From: JABZIP01 sp052173355
GTDB lineage: Bacteria; Bacillota; Clostridia; Peptostreptococcales; Anaerovoracaceae
NCBI GenBank assembly: GCA_052173355.1
Contig: JBQMYS010000005.1
Coordinates: forward strand, 1 to 36,771
Length of the DNA stretch: 36,771 bases
Direction: 5' to 3'
The translations under genes and the position numbers were made by a program. A model generated the notes under the pieces. That model saw nothing but the letters and a program-made list of their open reading frames with translations, ran no database searches and was not told the DNA's origin. Shown here one piece after another: positions 14,394 to 22,950 of this stretch (positions are counted from its first letter, which is position 1; the number at the start of each line of letters is the position of its first letter).

Positions 14394-15356
14394 ATGGAAT
14401 ATTATGAGATAGTGTTAACCTTTGTGGAAGCATTTTTGTTTTGCGCATTATTTACTTCAAGGGCTATCCCACAGCTGACAAAACTGAAAGCCGGGCAGAG
14501 CATTAGAGAGGACGGACCGAAGTCGCATATGGCTAAATCCGGGACACCCACTATGGGAGGAATAGCCATTATTTTTGCGGTATTGTTGAGTTCCGTTATA
14601 AGACTTGCTTTTGACCGAGACTTAATAGTTATATTGATAGGTTTTGTACTTTTTGGCATTCTAGGATTTTTAGATGATTTTATCAAGGTTATGAAAAAGC
14701 ATAATTTAGGGCTTACAGCTTTACAAAAGCTGATTTTACAGATAATTATTGCCTTTTTTGCAAGTTTTTATTATTTAAAGACAGCTGAAAATCCAACAAA
14801 GATATGGGTTCCTTTTTTCGATTTCAATTTTGATTTAGGCATTTTTTTCTTGCCTTTTGCAGTTTTTGTAATAGTTGCAATGGCGAATAGCGTAAATCTG
14901 ACAGATGGGCTTGACGGACTGGCGGCAGGAACGTCTGCGATTGCATCTCTTGCGTTTGCGGCAGTTTCGCTTAAGATGCAGGCGTATCAATCAGCTGTAT
15001 TTTTCTTTGCGGTAGCAGGTGCTTGTGCAGGATTTTTGCTATTTAATAAAAACCCTGCAAAAATATTTATGGGAGATACCGGCTCTCTTGCACTTGGTGG
15101 AGGAATGGCGATAGCTGCACTGAATTCAAAAGTGGAGTTACTGCTACCGATAATAGGATTGGTGTTTGTACTGGAAACTCTTTCAGTAATAATTCAAGTG
15201 GTTTCGTTTAAACTTAGGGGCAAGCGAGTGTTTAAAATGGCGCCGGTTCATCATCATTTTGAACTTTGCGGAATGTCGGAAAAAAAGGTAGTATATCTTT
15301 TTTATTTATTTGTAGCGGCTTGTTCCGGTATCTGCTTAGCAATAGTTTTTATCTAA
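14394..15356 (+). CDS. mraY: Phospho-MurNAc-pentapeptide translocase MraY
   Basis: Integral membrane enzyme that transfers phospho-MurNAc-pentapeptide from UDP to undecaprenyl phosphate, giving lipid I. The 320-residue protein has about ten hydrophobic segments. Family motifs are KSGTPTMGGIAII near 48, the aspartate pair D94-D95 in FLDDFIKV, NSVNLTDGLDGLAAG, FMGDTGSLALGG, and the MraY-specific histidines in APVHHHFE. A GTG three bases earlier is in frame, but GAGG sits at a better distance (six bases) from ATG 14394. It follows murF by 13 bases. Confidence 0.97.
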   Translation: MEYYEIVLTFVEAFLFCALFTSRAIPQLTKLKAGQSIREDGPKSHMAKSGTPTMGGIAIIFAVLLSSVIRLAFDRDLIVILIGFVLFGILGFLDDFIKVMKKHNLGLTALQKLILQIIIAFFASFYYLKTAENPTKIWVPFFDFNFDLGIFFLPFAVFVIVAMANSVNLTDGLDGLAAGTSAIASLAFAAVSLKMQAYQSAVFFFAVAGACAGFLLFNKNPAKIFMGDTGSLALGGGMAIAALNSKVELLLPIIGLVFVLETLSVIIQVVSFKLRGKRVFKMAPVHHHFELCGMSEKKVVYLFYLFVAACSGICLAIVFI

Positions 15357-15368
15357 GAGGAGGTAATT

Positions 15369-16748
15369 ATGCATCTTGCCGGTAAAAATGTTATGGTTGC
15401 AGGACTTGGAAAAACGGGGATTGCACTAATCAAAGTGTTGAAAAAAATGGGGGCGAATATATTTGTTTACGATGGCAAAACGAAAGAAGAAATTTCGCCT
15501 AAAACTTCGGATTTTTTAAGCATGATGTGTCAAGCTTCATTTTTCAAGGAAATTCCGAATGATGAGATTTTAAAATCTCAAGATTTGCTAATATTGAGCC
15601 CGGGCATATCTCTTGAAAATGAACTTGTTACGGCAGCATCCGGATTGGGCATTGAAATTACCGGAGAACTTGAATTTGCTTATATGCTTACAAAAGCAAA
15701 ATTTGTAGCTATTACAGGAACTAACGGAAAAACAACGACAACAAGTTTGGTTGGTTTAATTTTTAAAAATGCCGATTTAGATGTGCAAGTGGTTGGTAAT
15801 ATTGGAATACCTGTAGTTGAAAAAGTGCTCGAGGCAACAGAAAATACTTGGTTTGTTACAGAAGTTTCAAGTTTTCAACTTGAAACCGTAAGTAAATTCA
15901 AGCCTAAAGTTTCTGCGATACTTAATTTGACGCAAGATCATTTGAACAGACACAAAACGATGGAAAATTATGCAAACACAAAGGCGAATGTGTTTAAGAT
16001 GCAAGATTCATCCGATTATTACGTAGCTAATGCAGATGATGCAACGAGCTTTGAACTTGTAAAACAGTGTAAAGGGGCAAAGGTAGTACCTTTTAGTAAA
16101 AACAAACGGTTTGAGTTTGGTGTTTTTGTAAAAAACGGTATGCTAACGGTAGCGGACGGTAAAGAAATTCCAATTTGTAATGTCGGTGAACTTAGAATAA
16201 AGGGCGAGCACAATTTGGAAAACGCTCTTGCGGCGGTAGGAATTTCGTATTTTGCGGGGATTGCGCCTGAATTTATAGAAAAATCACTTAGAGAATTTGA
16301 AGGTGTGGAACATAGGCTTGAATATGTAGATACGATCAAAGGTGTCAGATTTGTAAATGATTCGAAGGGAACTAATACGGATTCCTCAATAAAGGCGGTT
16401 TATGCGATGCAAAAGAATATAGTTTTGATTGCAGGCGGCTCGAGTAAGGATTCGGATTATACAGATTTTGTAAATACTTTTAAAGATAGGGTAAAACATT
16501 TGGTATTACAAGGCGATACCGCAAAAATTATAGCCAAGTCCGCTCAAAAAGCCGGATTTAAAAATATAGTTTTTTCAAAAGGTATGAAAGAAAGTGTTGA
16601 AAAGGCATTTTCACTTTCCGAAGAAGGGGATGTTGTTCTACTTTCTCCTGCGTGTGCAAGCTTTGATTTTTATAGAAATTTTGAAGAACGTGGAGAGGAT
16701 TTTAAGAAAAAGGTTTGTGAATTAAAAAACAATTTGCAGGCTAAGTAA
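15369..16748 (+). CDS. murD: UDP-MurNAc-L-alanine:D-glutamate ligase MurD
   Basis: MurD adds D-glutamate to UDP-MurNAc-L-Ala with ATP. The 459-residue protein begins with the MurD-type N-terminal Rossmann domain (NVMVAGLGKTGIALIKVL), has LLILSPGISLENE near residue 75, the ATP loop AITGTNGKTTTT near 115-124, EVSSFQLE, ILNLTQDHLNRH, GEHNLENALAA, EHRLEYVDTIKGVRFVNDSKGTN (split) and the C-terminal LLSPACASFD. All these are standard MurD signatures and the length is normal. AGGAGGT lies five bases before the ATG. Confidence 0.97.
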   Translation: MHLAGKNVMVAGLGKTGIALIKVLKKMGANIFVYDGKTKEEISPKTSDFLSMMCQASFFKEIPNDEILKSQDLLILSPGISLENELVTAASGLGIEITGELEFAYMLTKAKFVAITGTNGKTTTTSLVGLIFKNADLDVQVVGNIGIPVVEKVLEATENTWFVTEVSSFQLETVSKFKPKVSAILNLTQDHLNRHKTMENYANTKANVFKMQDSSDYYVANADDATSFELVKQCKGAKVVPFSKNKRFEFGVFVKNGMLTVADGKEIPICNVGELRIKGEHNLENALAAVGISYFAGIAPEFIEKSLREFEGVEHRLEYVDTIKGVRFVNDSKGTNTDSSIKAVYAMQKNIVLIAGGSSKDSDYTDFVNTFKDRVKHLVLQGDTAKIIAKSAQKAGFKNIVFSKGMKESVEKAFSLSEEGDVVLLSPACASFDFYRNFEERGEDFKKKVCELKNNLQAK

Positions 16749-16763
16749 AGGATTTAATAATTG

Positions 16764-17942
16764 ATGGCAAAGACCGAAAAGAAAAAAAAGAATAGAAAAA
16801 AAGCGGACTTTCTTTTGCTTTTGTTTACACTTATGCTGGTGACATTCGGTACGATTATGGTGTTTAGCGCCAGCTATTACATGGCACTTAGCAAAACGGG
16901 AGAAAGAAATTCATATTTTTTGGATGAACTTAAATGGGTCGGTTTGGGACTTGTTGTGCTTGTAGTTGCAAGGTATGTGGATTATCATATCTACAAAAGG
17001 CTTTCGGTTTTTATACTTGGTATAAGTTTTGTACTTTTGGTGCTGGTTTTTACTCCTATGGGGCATGGAAGTCATAACGCGTACAGGTGGATAGAAGTTG
17101 GAAGTATTACTATAATGCCGGGCGAACTTGCAAAACCCGCGGCTATTATATTTACCGCAGCGTTTTTGAGTGAAAAACCAAAACGAATAAAATCGTTTTT
17201 TGAGGGTATATTGCCGCTATTGATTGTTGCGCTCGGTTATGCCGCTCTTATAATCAAGCAACCGAATCTTTCTACTGCAATTACGGTGGTAATGATTATA
17301 GTCGGAATGATGTTTATAGCAGGGCTTAATTTTATGTATTTACTTGTTTGCGGTACATTGGGAGTAATGGGAGTAGGGATGCTTGTGTTGACACATCCTG
17401 ATAGCCATTGGGCACAGAGATTTTCAAGCTTTACCAATCCGTTTGCAGATTCGAGCGCCAGCGGGTGGCAAGTAGTTCAATCTTTGCTTGCGATGGGTTC
17501 GGGAGGAATTTTCGGACTCGGACTTGGGAAAAGCGTGCAAAAAAACCTGTATTTACCGGAGGCGCAAAATGACTTCATATTTGCTATAATAGGAGAGGAA
17601 CTGGGATTTTTCGGATGCATGTTGCTTATAATTTTGTATATTGCTTTGATTTACAGAATAATAAAAATTTCTATTTCTGCAAGTGATTTATTTGGAAGTT
17701 TTCTTGCTGCGGGGATAGGAATAATGATAGGCGTTCAGGTAATACTTAATGTAGCAGTAGTTACTTCGAGTATTCCGCCTACCGGAGTGGCTTTGCCGTT
17801 TGTAAGCTATGGGGGAAATGCGTTATTGATATTTATGGGCTGCATCGGTATATTACTGAATATAAGTTCAAAGCGAGTAGATAAACAGGAAATTGAAAGT
17901 TTGGATTTAGCATCCTCAAATGATTCTGATAGGAGAAAATGA
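16764..17942 (+). CDS. ftsW: Lipid II polymerase FtsW (SEDS family)
   Basis: SEDS glycosyltransferase that polymerises lipid II at the septum with its cognate PBP. The 392-residue protein has a Lys/Arg-rich cytoplasmic start and about ten membrane segments. Diagnostic blocks are GHGSHNAYRWIEVGSITIMPGE, KQPNLSTAIT, WAQRFSSFTNPFADSSASGW, GSGGIFGLGLGKSVQKNLYLPEA (split), NDFIFAIIGEELGF and TGVALPFVSYGGNAL. TTG 16761 is an alternative start eight bases from AAGGA; ATG 16764 is preferred by codon. Its place between murD and murG supports FtsW over RodA. Its stop overlaps the murG start by one base. Confidence 0.95.
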   Translation: MAKTEKKKKNRKKADFLLLLFTLMLVTFGTIMVFSASYYMALSKTGERNSYFLDELKWVGLGLVVLVVARYVDYHIYKRLSVFILGISFVLLVLVFTPMGHGSHNAYRWIEVGSITIMPGELAKPAAIIFTAAFLSEKPKRIKSFFEGILPLLIVALGYAALIIKQPNLSTAITVVMIIVGMMFIAGLNFMYLLVCGTLGVMGVGMLVLTHPDSHWAQRFSSFTNPFADSSASGWQVVQSLLAMGSGGIFGLGLGKSVQKNLYLPEAQNDFIFAIIGEELGFFGCMLLIILYIALIYRIIKISISASDLFGSFLAAGIGIMIGVQVILNVAVVTSSIPPTGVALPFVSYGGNALLIFMGCIGILLNISSKRVDKQEIESLDLASSNDSDRRK

Positions 17943-19048
17943 TGAAGGTTATACTTACGGGTGGAGGAACAGGCGGGCATATATATCCTGCGATTGCAAT
18001 AGCTGATAAAATCAAGAGTGTTGATGAAAGTGCGGAGATTTTGTTTATCGGAACCGAGCAAGGTCTTGAACGTGAACTTGTACCGCAAAACGGTTATGAT
18101 ATAAAATTTATAACGGTAAGCGGGTTCAATAGGAAAAATTTGTTAAAAAATGTTTCCGTAATAGGAAAAGCTATTAAAGGCAGCGCTGAAGCAAAGAAAA
18201 TATTGCGCGAATTCGGTGCGGATGTAGTGATAGGAACAGGCGGTTACGTTTGCGGTCCGGTTGTTCGAACCGCGGCTAAGATGGGAATTTTATGCTTTAT
18301 ACATGAACAAAATGCATTTGCGGGTATTACGAACAAACTTTTAGAAAAGTATGCGAAAAAAATATTTTTGGGCTTTCATGAAGCTGAATCATGTTTCAAA
18401 AAAAAGGAAAAACTTGTTTTTACAGGGAATCCTGTGAGGGCGGGCTTTTTTGATTTAGATAGGGAAAAATGCAAGAAAAAACTTGGAATTGCCGATCAAA
18501 AATTTGTAATTTTGTGTTTTGGAGGTAGTCGGGGAGCTAATAAAATAAATGATGTAATGTTGCAAGTTGCAGAAAATTTTAGCGGACTTACAGATGTCAA
18601 ATTGATATTTGTTACAGGTAAAATGTATTATAGCAGGATAAAAGAACTCGCCGATCAAAAATTGATAGATGAAAACGAAAGTGTTGAATTTAAAAAATAC
18701 ATAGATGATATGCCGCTGTATTTAGGAGCGGCAGATTTGGTAATAAGTCGTTCGGGGGCGCTTACAGTTGCCGAACTTATGGTGTGTAACAGAGCGTCGA
18801 TTTTGATTCCGTCACCGAATGTTACTGCAAATCATCAATATTACAATGCGAAAGCTGTTCAAGATGTGGGAGCGGCACGCATTGTAGAGGAAAAAAATCT
18901 GACCGCAGAAAATTTGATAAGTGTAATTTCGGAAATCAAAAATAATGAAGAACTTAGAATTGATATGGAAAATGCCTGTAGACTTGTAAGTAAAAAAGAT
19001 GCGGTAGAACAAATTTACAACAATTTAATGGAAAATTTTAGGAGTTAA
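17942..19048 (+). CDS. murG: Lipid II synthase (GlcNAc transferase) MurG
   Basis: Peripheral membrane GT-B glycosyltransferase that adds GlcNAc to lipid I, giving lipid II. The 368-residue protein has the N-terminal glycine loop ILTGGGTGGHIYPAIAIA, GTGGYVCGPVV near 100, the HEQNAFAGITNKLL block, the second glycine loop CFGGSRGANKIND near 190 and SRSGALTVAELM with VTANHQYYNA near the UDP-GlcNAc site. Two adjacent ATGs are in frame; the second (17942) is six bases from AGGAG and matches the family start MKVILTGGG. Start and ftsW stop share one base. Confidence 0.97.
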   Translation: MKVILTGGGTGGHIYPAIAIADKIKSVDESAEILFIGTEQGLERELVPQNGYDIKFITVSGFNRKNLLKNVSVIGKAIKGSAEAKKILREFGADVVIGTGGYVCGPVVRTAAKMGILCFIHEQNAFAGITNKLLEKYAKKIFLGFHEAESCFKKKEKLVFTGNPVRAGFFDLDREKCKKKLGIADQKFVILCFGGSRGANKINDVMLQVAENFSGLTDVKLIFVTGKMYYSRIKELADQKLIDENESVEFKKYIDDMPLYLGAADLVISRSGALTVAELMVCNRASILIPSPNVTANHQYYNAKAVQDVGAARIVEEKNLTAENLISVISEIKNNEELRIDMENACRLVSKKDAVEQIYNNLMENFRS

Positions 19049-19051
19049 TAT

Positions 19052-19798
19052 ATGGCACAAAAAGAAAGGAAAAGAAAGAAACATCGAAGAAAAAACTACC
19101 TTTTGAGATTTGTAGTATTTATCATCTGTTGTGCAGGAATGTATTATTTTTTGAGTAGTGACATTTTTGATATATCAAGAGTTAAAGTTTTGGGTAATAA
19201 TTACTATACTGTGGAGCAAATTAAAGATAAAGCAAATGTAAAAATAGGTAAAAATATATTTGCATTTCGAAAGGGAAAGCTAAAAAGCAAGCTGCTTAAA
19301 GATTCGTATTTAAAAAATGTTGTGATAAAAAGGAAACTGCCGTCCACAATAGTCATAAAAGTTGAGGAAAGAAAAGAGCAAGCGGCACTTTATGACGGAA
19401 AAAGGTATATAATTATAGATGAGGACGGGCTGGTATTACGAATAAGCGACGATGAACCGAAAATAACGCGCATCACAAATTTGAAAATTAAAAAATCGAA
19501 AGTTGGAAAACCGGTTGATGTTGAAGGAAATGCGCTTTTAAATGATACTCTTAAGATGCTTGAGGAAACCGATAAAGCCGATATATTTTTTAGGAATATA
19601 AACACGTCGAGTATTGTTGTGAGAGCATATATTTCCGATCAGCTGATATGTGAAGGAGCACCTGAAAATCTTAAAGAAAGTGCCCAAAATGGAAATTTAC
19701 AGGCAGCACTTTATGAAATGCACAGCAAAGGAATAGAGCGAGGGACTATAAAAATCGGTAGTGATAACTATTGTTCCTTCGATCCGAATGCAGAATAA
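19052..19798 (+). CDS. divIB: Cell division protein DivIB/FtsQ
   Basis: Bitopic divisome protein linking FtsL/DivIC to the septal synthase. The 248-residue protein has a very basic cytoplasmic tail (KERKRKKHRRKN), one membrane helix (about 18-36), a POTRA domain starting FDISRVKVLGNNYYTVEQI (about 40-108), and the FtsQ/DivIB beta domain (VEERKEQAALYDGKRYIIID onward). Sequence and layout fit FtsQ/DivIB, and the gene lies in its usual place after murG. murB, found between murG and divIB in Bacillus, is absent. AGGAG lies six bases before the ATG. Confidence 0.92.
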   Translation: MAQKERKRKKHRRKNYLLRFVVFIICCAGMYYFLSSDIFDISRVKVLGNNYYTVEQIKDKANVKIGKNIFAFRKGKLKSKLLKDSYLKNVVIKRKLPSTIVIKVEERKEQAALYDGKRYIIIDEDGLVLRISDDEPKITRITNLKIKKSKVGKPVDVEGNALLNDTLKMLEETDKADIFFRNINTSSIVVRAYISDQLICEGAPENLKESAQNGNLQAALYEMHSKGIERGTIKIGSDNYCSFDPNAE

Positions 19799-19814
19799 TT
19801 TGTAGGAGTTTGAG

Positions 19815-20549
19815 ATGAAAAAACAATACAGCTATATAGTAATAGGTGTACTTGCTCTTTTTATAGGACTGGTACTTTCAATACAGATAAGAACTACCGC
19901 GGGGAATTACCAGGGAGGATTAGTGCCGCTTTCTAAGATAAAAAGCTATGAAGCCGAATTAAAAAAGGTAAAAGACGAAAAAGATGAAGTTACGGCGGAA
20001 TTGGTTGAACTGGAAGCCAGATTGTCCTCGATAGAAAAGGGAAAAGCGGAGGAGGATGCTTTTATAAACGGGCTTGTTACAGATCTTGAAAAGTATAAAA
20101 TATCTGCGGGCGTGGTGGATGTTGCAGGTCCGGGAGTAACTATTACTATAAAAGATCCGCCCGCGACGGATGATCTTGGAGATTACAGCCCCATAATGTA
20201 TAATTATGAACTCCTTTTGAGTCTTGTCAACAAGTTGAAAGAAGCGGGTGCGGAGGCTATTTCTATAAACGAACAAAGAATTGTAGCAACTACCGAAATC
20301 ACAATAGCTTCAAACAACGTAAATATCAACGGAATTCCTACGGCACCGCCTTATTATATAAAGGCGATAGGGAATCCTACTACTATCAGCGATGCCATAA
20401 ATATTAGAGCAGGAATAGTAGAAACTATGAAGGTTAAATTCAACCTAAGCGTTGAAACGGAGAAAAAACAGGAAATAATTATACCAAGATATACAGGAAC
20501 GATTAAATACAAATACGCAAAGACTATGGAAAAAGAATCCGATGAATAA
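19815..20549 (+). CDS. DUF881 protein, first copy
   Basis: A 244-residue membrane-anchored protein with one N-terminal helix (about 5-25), a short coiled coil (about 45-82, ELKKVKDEKDEVTAELVELE) and a DUF881 domain (about 90-220; VVDVAGPGVTITIKDPP, AEAISINEQRIVATTEI, PPYYIKAIGNP). DUF881 genes (YlxW/YlxX in Bacillus) lie between divIB and ftsZ in many Firmicutes. Their function is not established; an extracytoplasmic role linked to division is inferred from the conserved location. AGGAG precedes the ATG. Confidence 0.88.
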   Translation: MKKQYSYIVIGVLALFIGLVLSIQIRTTAGNYQGGLVPLSKIKSYEAELKKVKDEKDEVTAELVELEARLSSIEKGKAEEDAFINGLVTDLEKYKISAGVVDVAGPGVTITIKDPPATDDLGDYSPIMYNYELLLSLVNKLKEAGAEAISINEQRIVATTEITIASNNVNINGIPTAPPYYIKAIGNPTTISDAINIRAGIVETMKVKFNLSVETEKKQEIIIPRYTGTIKYKYAKTMEKESDE

Positions 20550-21297
20550 TATGAAAAAATTAAAAAAACAATTTGTGATTTTCAGCTTTTTGGTTAGCTT
20601 GGTAGTGGGGATAGGATTTGCGTTTCAAATGAAAGTTAGCGACGGGCAGAGATTGTATGTGTCATATAAGGCGATTGAAGATTATAAGGTTGCTATAAAA
20701 GGTGAAAAGGCGGATCTGAAAAAGTTAAAGGAGATTTTGAAAAAGACGGAGCAAAAAGTTGCTGATTACGAGAAATTTGAAGACAGTCAAATAAAGCAGT
20801 CAAAACTTATGAGTGAGAAATTGCAAGAAGAATTATTCCTTTACAAAACAGCAAGCGGAAGTCAAAAAATCCATGGTCCGGGAGTTGAAATTTTGGTAGA
20901 TGATGCAACTCGTGAGATTTTTGAGCATGAAGACGTAAACAATTTACTTGTTCATGATATGGATTTGCTTATGATAATAAATGAGCTGAATCGTTGTAAA
21001 GCTGAAGCTATTTCCGTAAACGGTCAAAGAATTACGCCCAAAACAGCAGTGGTTTGTTCAGGATATACGGTTAGAATCAATGGAGAAGTTTATGCAAGAC
21101 CTTTTACAATCAGAGCGATAGGAGATGCAAAGAGAATGTATGAGGCTCTTTTAGCAAAAGAAGGTTACGGTGCCGCCCTGAAAGAATGGGGTGTGCAATT
21201 TGAAGTTAAGATAAGTGATAATATAGTAATGGAACCGGTTGCGGCGGACTATTTAAATATTTATATGAAAAAAGTTCAAGGAGAGGGGAAAAAATGA
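20542..21297 (+). CDS. DUF881 protein, second copy
   Basis: A second DUF881 protein of 251 residues with the same plan: N-terminal helix (about 12-30), coiled coil (about 50-85) and DUF881 domain (KIHGPGVEILVDDATREI, AEAISVNGQRITPKTAVV, RPFTIRAIGDA). It shares only scattered motifs with the preceding copy, so the duplication is old. The start is uncertain: ATG 20542 overlaps the previous gene by eight bases, and ATG 20551 gives MKKLKKQF; neither has a strong ribosome binding site, consistent with translational coupling. Confidence 0.86.
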   Translation: MNNMKKLKKQFVIFSFLVSLVVGIGFAFQMKVSDGQRLYVSYKAIEDYKVAIKGEKADLKKLKEILKKTEQKVADYEKFEDSQIKQSKLMSEKLQEELFLYKTASGSQKIHGPGVEILVDDATREIFEHEDVNNLLVHDMDLLMIINELNRCKAEAISVNGQRITPKTAVVCSGYTVRINGEVYARPFTIRAIGDAKRMYEALLAKEGYGAALKEWGVQFEVKISDNIVMEPVAADYLNIYMKKVQGEGKK

Positions 21298-21680
21298 TAT
21301 TAGCGGTTGTATTGGGGCTTTGTGCAGGTCTCGGATTGGGATTTGTACTTGATGTCGGATACCCTACGGAGTTTGCTTTTTATATTACTATGGGACTTCT
21401 TGCGGCACTTGATTCTATAATAGGTGCGTGCAGGAGCATGATGGAAGGAAAATTTGACAGCCTGATATTGACAACAGGTTTTATAACAAATGCGCTTCTT
21501 GCGATGCTGCTTACGTATATGGGGGATAAGCTTGGAGTTCCGCTTTATCTTGCCGCTATATTCGTGTTCGGCGGAAGACTGTTTAATACGCTTGCGGTTA
21601 TACGAAGGCTTGCGATAGAGGAATATTATGAGTATAGAAGACACAAGTCTGAAAAGAAAATTGAAAATGTAAAAGAATAA
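21294..21680 (+). CDS. sbp: Small basic membrane protein Sbp (DUF1290)
   Basis: A 128-residue membrane protein with three to four hydrophobic helices and a charged C-terminal tail (YYEYRRHKSEKK). It carries the DUF1290/Sbp pattern GLGLGFVLDVGYP and LLAALDSIIGACRSMMEGKFD. In Bacillus sbp lies directly upstream of ftsA-ftsZ; here it leads straight to ftsZ without ftsA. Function unknown beyond its conserved neighbourhood. The ATG overlaps the preceding stop (ATGA) and follows AAGGAGAGGGG. Confidence 0.9.
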   Translation: MILAVVLGLCAGLGLGFVLDVGYPTEFAFYITMGLLAALDSIIGACRSMMEGKFDSLILTTGFITNALLAMLLTYMGDKLGVPLYLAAIFVFGGRLFNTLAVIRRLAIEEYYEYRRHKSEKKIENVKE

Positions 21681-21720
21681 AAAAAATACTCAAAAACAGG
21701 CAAAATATTGCTTAAAAGTA

Positions 21721-21749
21721 GTGCAAGACGGATAAGTTTGTGTTATACT
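21721..21749 (+). promoter_or_regulatory. Candidate ftsZ promoter
   Basis: Weak -35 GTGCAA (21721-21726), 17-base spacer, -10 TATACT (21744-21749) preceded by TGT (extended -10), 46 bases before the ftsZ ATG. It lies in the 115-base gap after sbp, the largest within the dcw cluster, and would let ftsZ be expressed apart from the upstream genes. Confidence 0.55.
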
Positions 21750-21795
21750 ATTTGATGATTGTAATTTAATAGTTGCATGGTAGGAGGTATTTCAA

Positions 21796-22905
21796 ATGTT
21801 ACAATTTGATACAGAGGGTTTAAATTCAGAAACACTGGCTGCAGAGATTAGAGTTATAGGCGTTGGCGGAGGCGGATGCAACGCTGTAAATAGTATGATA
21901 GAAAATGGAGTTCAAGGAGTTACTTATCTTGCTGTCAATACGGATAAAAAGGCTTTGGAGAACAGCAAATCGGAAAATAAGCTTCAGATAGGTGTGAAGT
22001 TGACAGGCGGTAGAGGTGCAGGAGCAAATCCGGAAAAAGGGCAAAAAGCCGCTGAAGAAAATTTGGATGATATAGAAAAATTTATAGATGGAGCCGATAT
22101 GGTGTTTGTTACAGCAGGAATGGGCGGAGGAACAGGCACCGGTGCGGCACCGGTAATAGCAAAGCTTGCCAAGGACAAGGGTATATTAACGGTAGGAGTT
22201 GTAACAAAACCGTTTTTCTTTGAAGGCGCTTTGAGAAATCAGCATGCAAATTTAGGAGTTGAACTGCTTAAAAAATATGTAGATTCACTTGTAGTTGTTC
22301 CTAATGACAAATTGCTTTCCATTGCGGACAAAAACACTTCAGCCATGCAGGCATTTTGGCTTTCGGACAATGTACTTCGTCAAGGAGTTCAAGGTATTTC
22401 GGATATTATAATGGAGGACGGATACATAAATTTGGACTTTGAAGATGTCAGGACTATAATGCGGGATAAAGGCATAGCACACATGGGAATAGGAACGGCG
22501 AGCGGTGAAAACGCTGTAATGGATGCTACAAAAAAAGCTATGGAAAGTCCGCTTCTTGAAACATCGATAGATAAGGCAAAGGGAGTAATTTTGAATTTTA
22601 CCGGAAAAGATTTGGGTATGCTTGATATACAGGAAGCCGCGCAGGCTGTTCAGTCAGTTGCTGCAGATGATGTGAATGTTATCTTCGGGCTTGTAATCAA
22701 ACCTGATATGGAAGACGTTTCGGTAACAATCATTGCAACAGGATTTGAAGACGGTAAATCAAAGAGTGGGTTTAGGGAAATCAAAGGACACCTCTCGGAG
22801 GTGGCAGAGGCTTCAAATGCAGAGGTAAGCGAGGAAACAGCGACAGGAAATTCGGTAGCTGCAGAAGATTCCAATTTTGATATACCTACGTTTTTACAAA
22901 AATAG
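21796..22905 (+). CDS. ftsZ: Cell division protein FtsZ
   Basis: Tubulin-like GTPase that polymerises into the Z-ring. The 369-residue protein has VGGGGCNAVNSMI near residue 23, the tubulin signature GMGGGTGTGAAPVI near 107, VVPNDKLL, NLDFEDVRTIM with the catalytic T7-loop acidic residues, and the C-terminal DIPTFLQK peptide that binds membrane tethers and regulators. AGGAGGT lies seven bases before the ATG. No ftsA precedes it, so another membrane tether is needed; SepF is the usual alternative but is not in this window. A terminator follows. Confidence 0.98.
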   Translation: MLQFDTEGLNSETLAAEIRVIGVGGGGCNAVNSMIENGVQGVTYLAVNTDKKALENSKSENKLQIGVKLTGGRGAGANPEKGQKAAEENLDDIEKFIDGADMVFVTAGMGGGTGTGAAPVIAKLAKDKGILTVGVVTKPFFFEGALRNQHANLGVELLKKYVDSLVVVPNDKLLSIADKNTSAMQAFWLSDNVLRQGVQGISDIIMEDGYINLDFEDVRTIMRDKGIAHMGIGTASGENAVMDATKKAMESPLLETSIDKAKGVILNFTGKDLGMLDIQEAAQAVQSVAADDVNVIFGLVIKPDMEDVSVTIIATGFEDGKSKSGFREIKGHLSEVAEASNAEVSEETATGNSVAAEDSNFDIPTFLQK

Positions 22906-22915
22906 ATAGGACTGC

Positions 22916-22941
22916 AAGCCGGTTTTTATAATCGGCTTTTT
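22916..22941 (+). terminator. Terminator after ftsZ
   Basis: Stem AAGCCGGT / ATCGGCTT (22916-22923 and 22931-22938, one G-U pair), 7-base loop, then a T-run to 22941. It ends the dcw cluster. The next ATG is only ten bases downstream. Confidence 0.8.
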
Positions 22942-22950
22942 GTTTAATTT

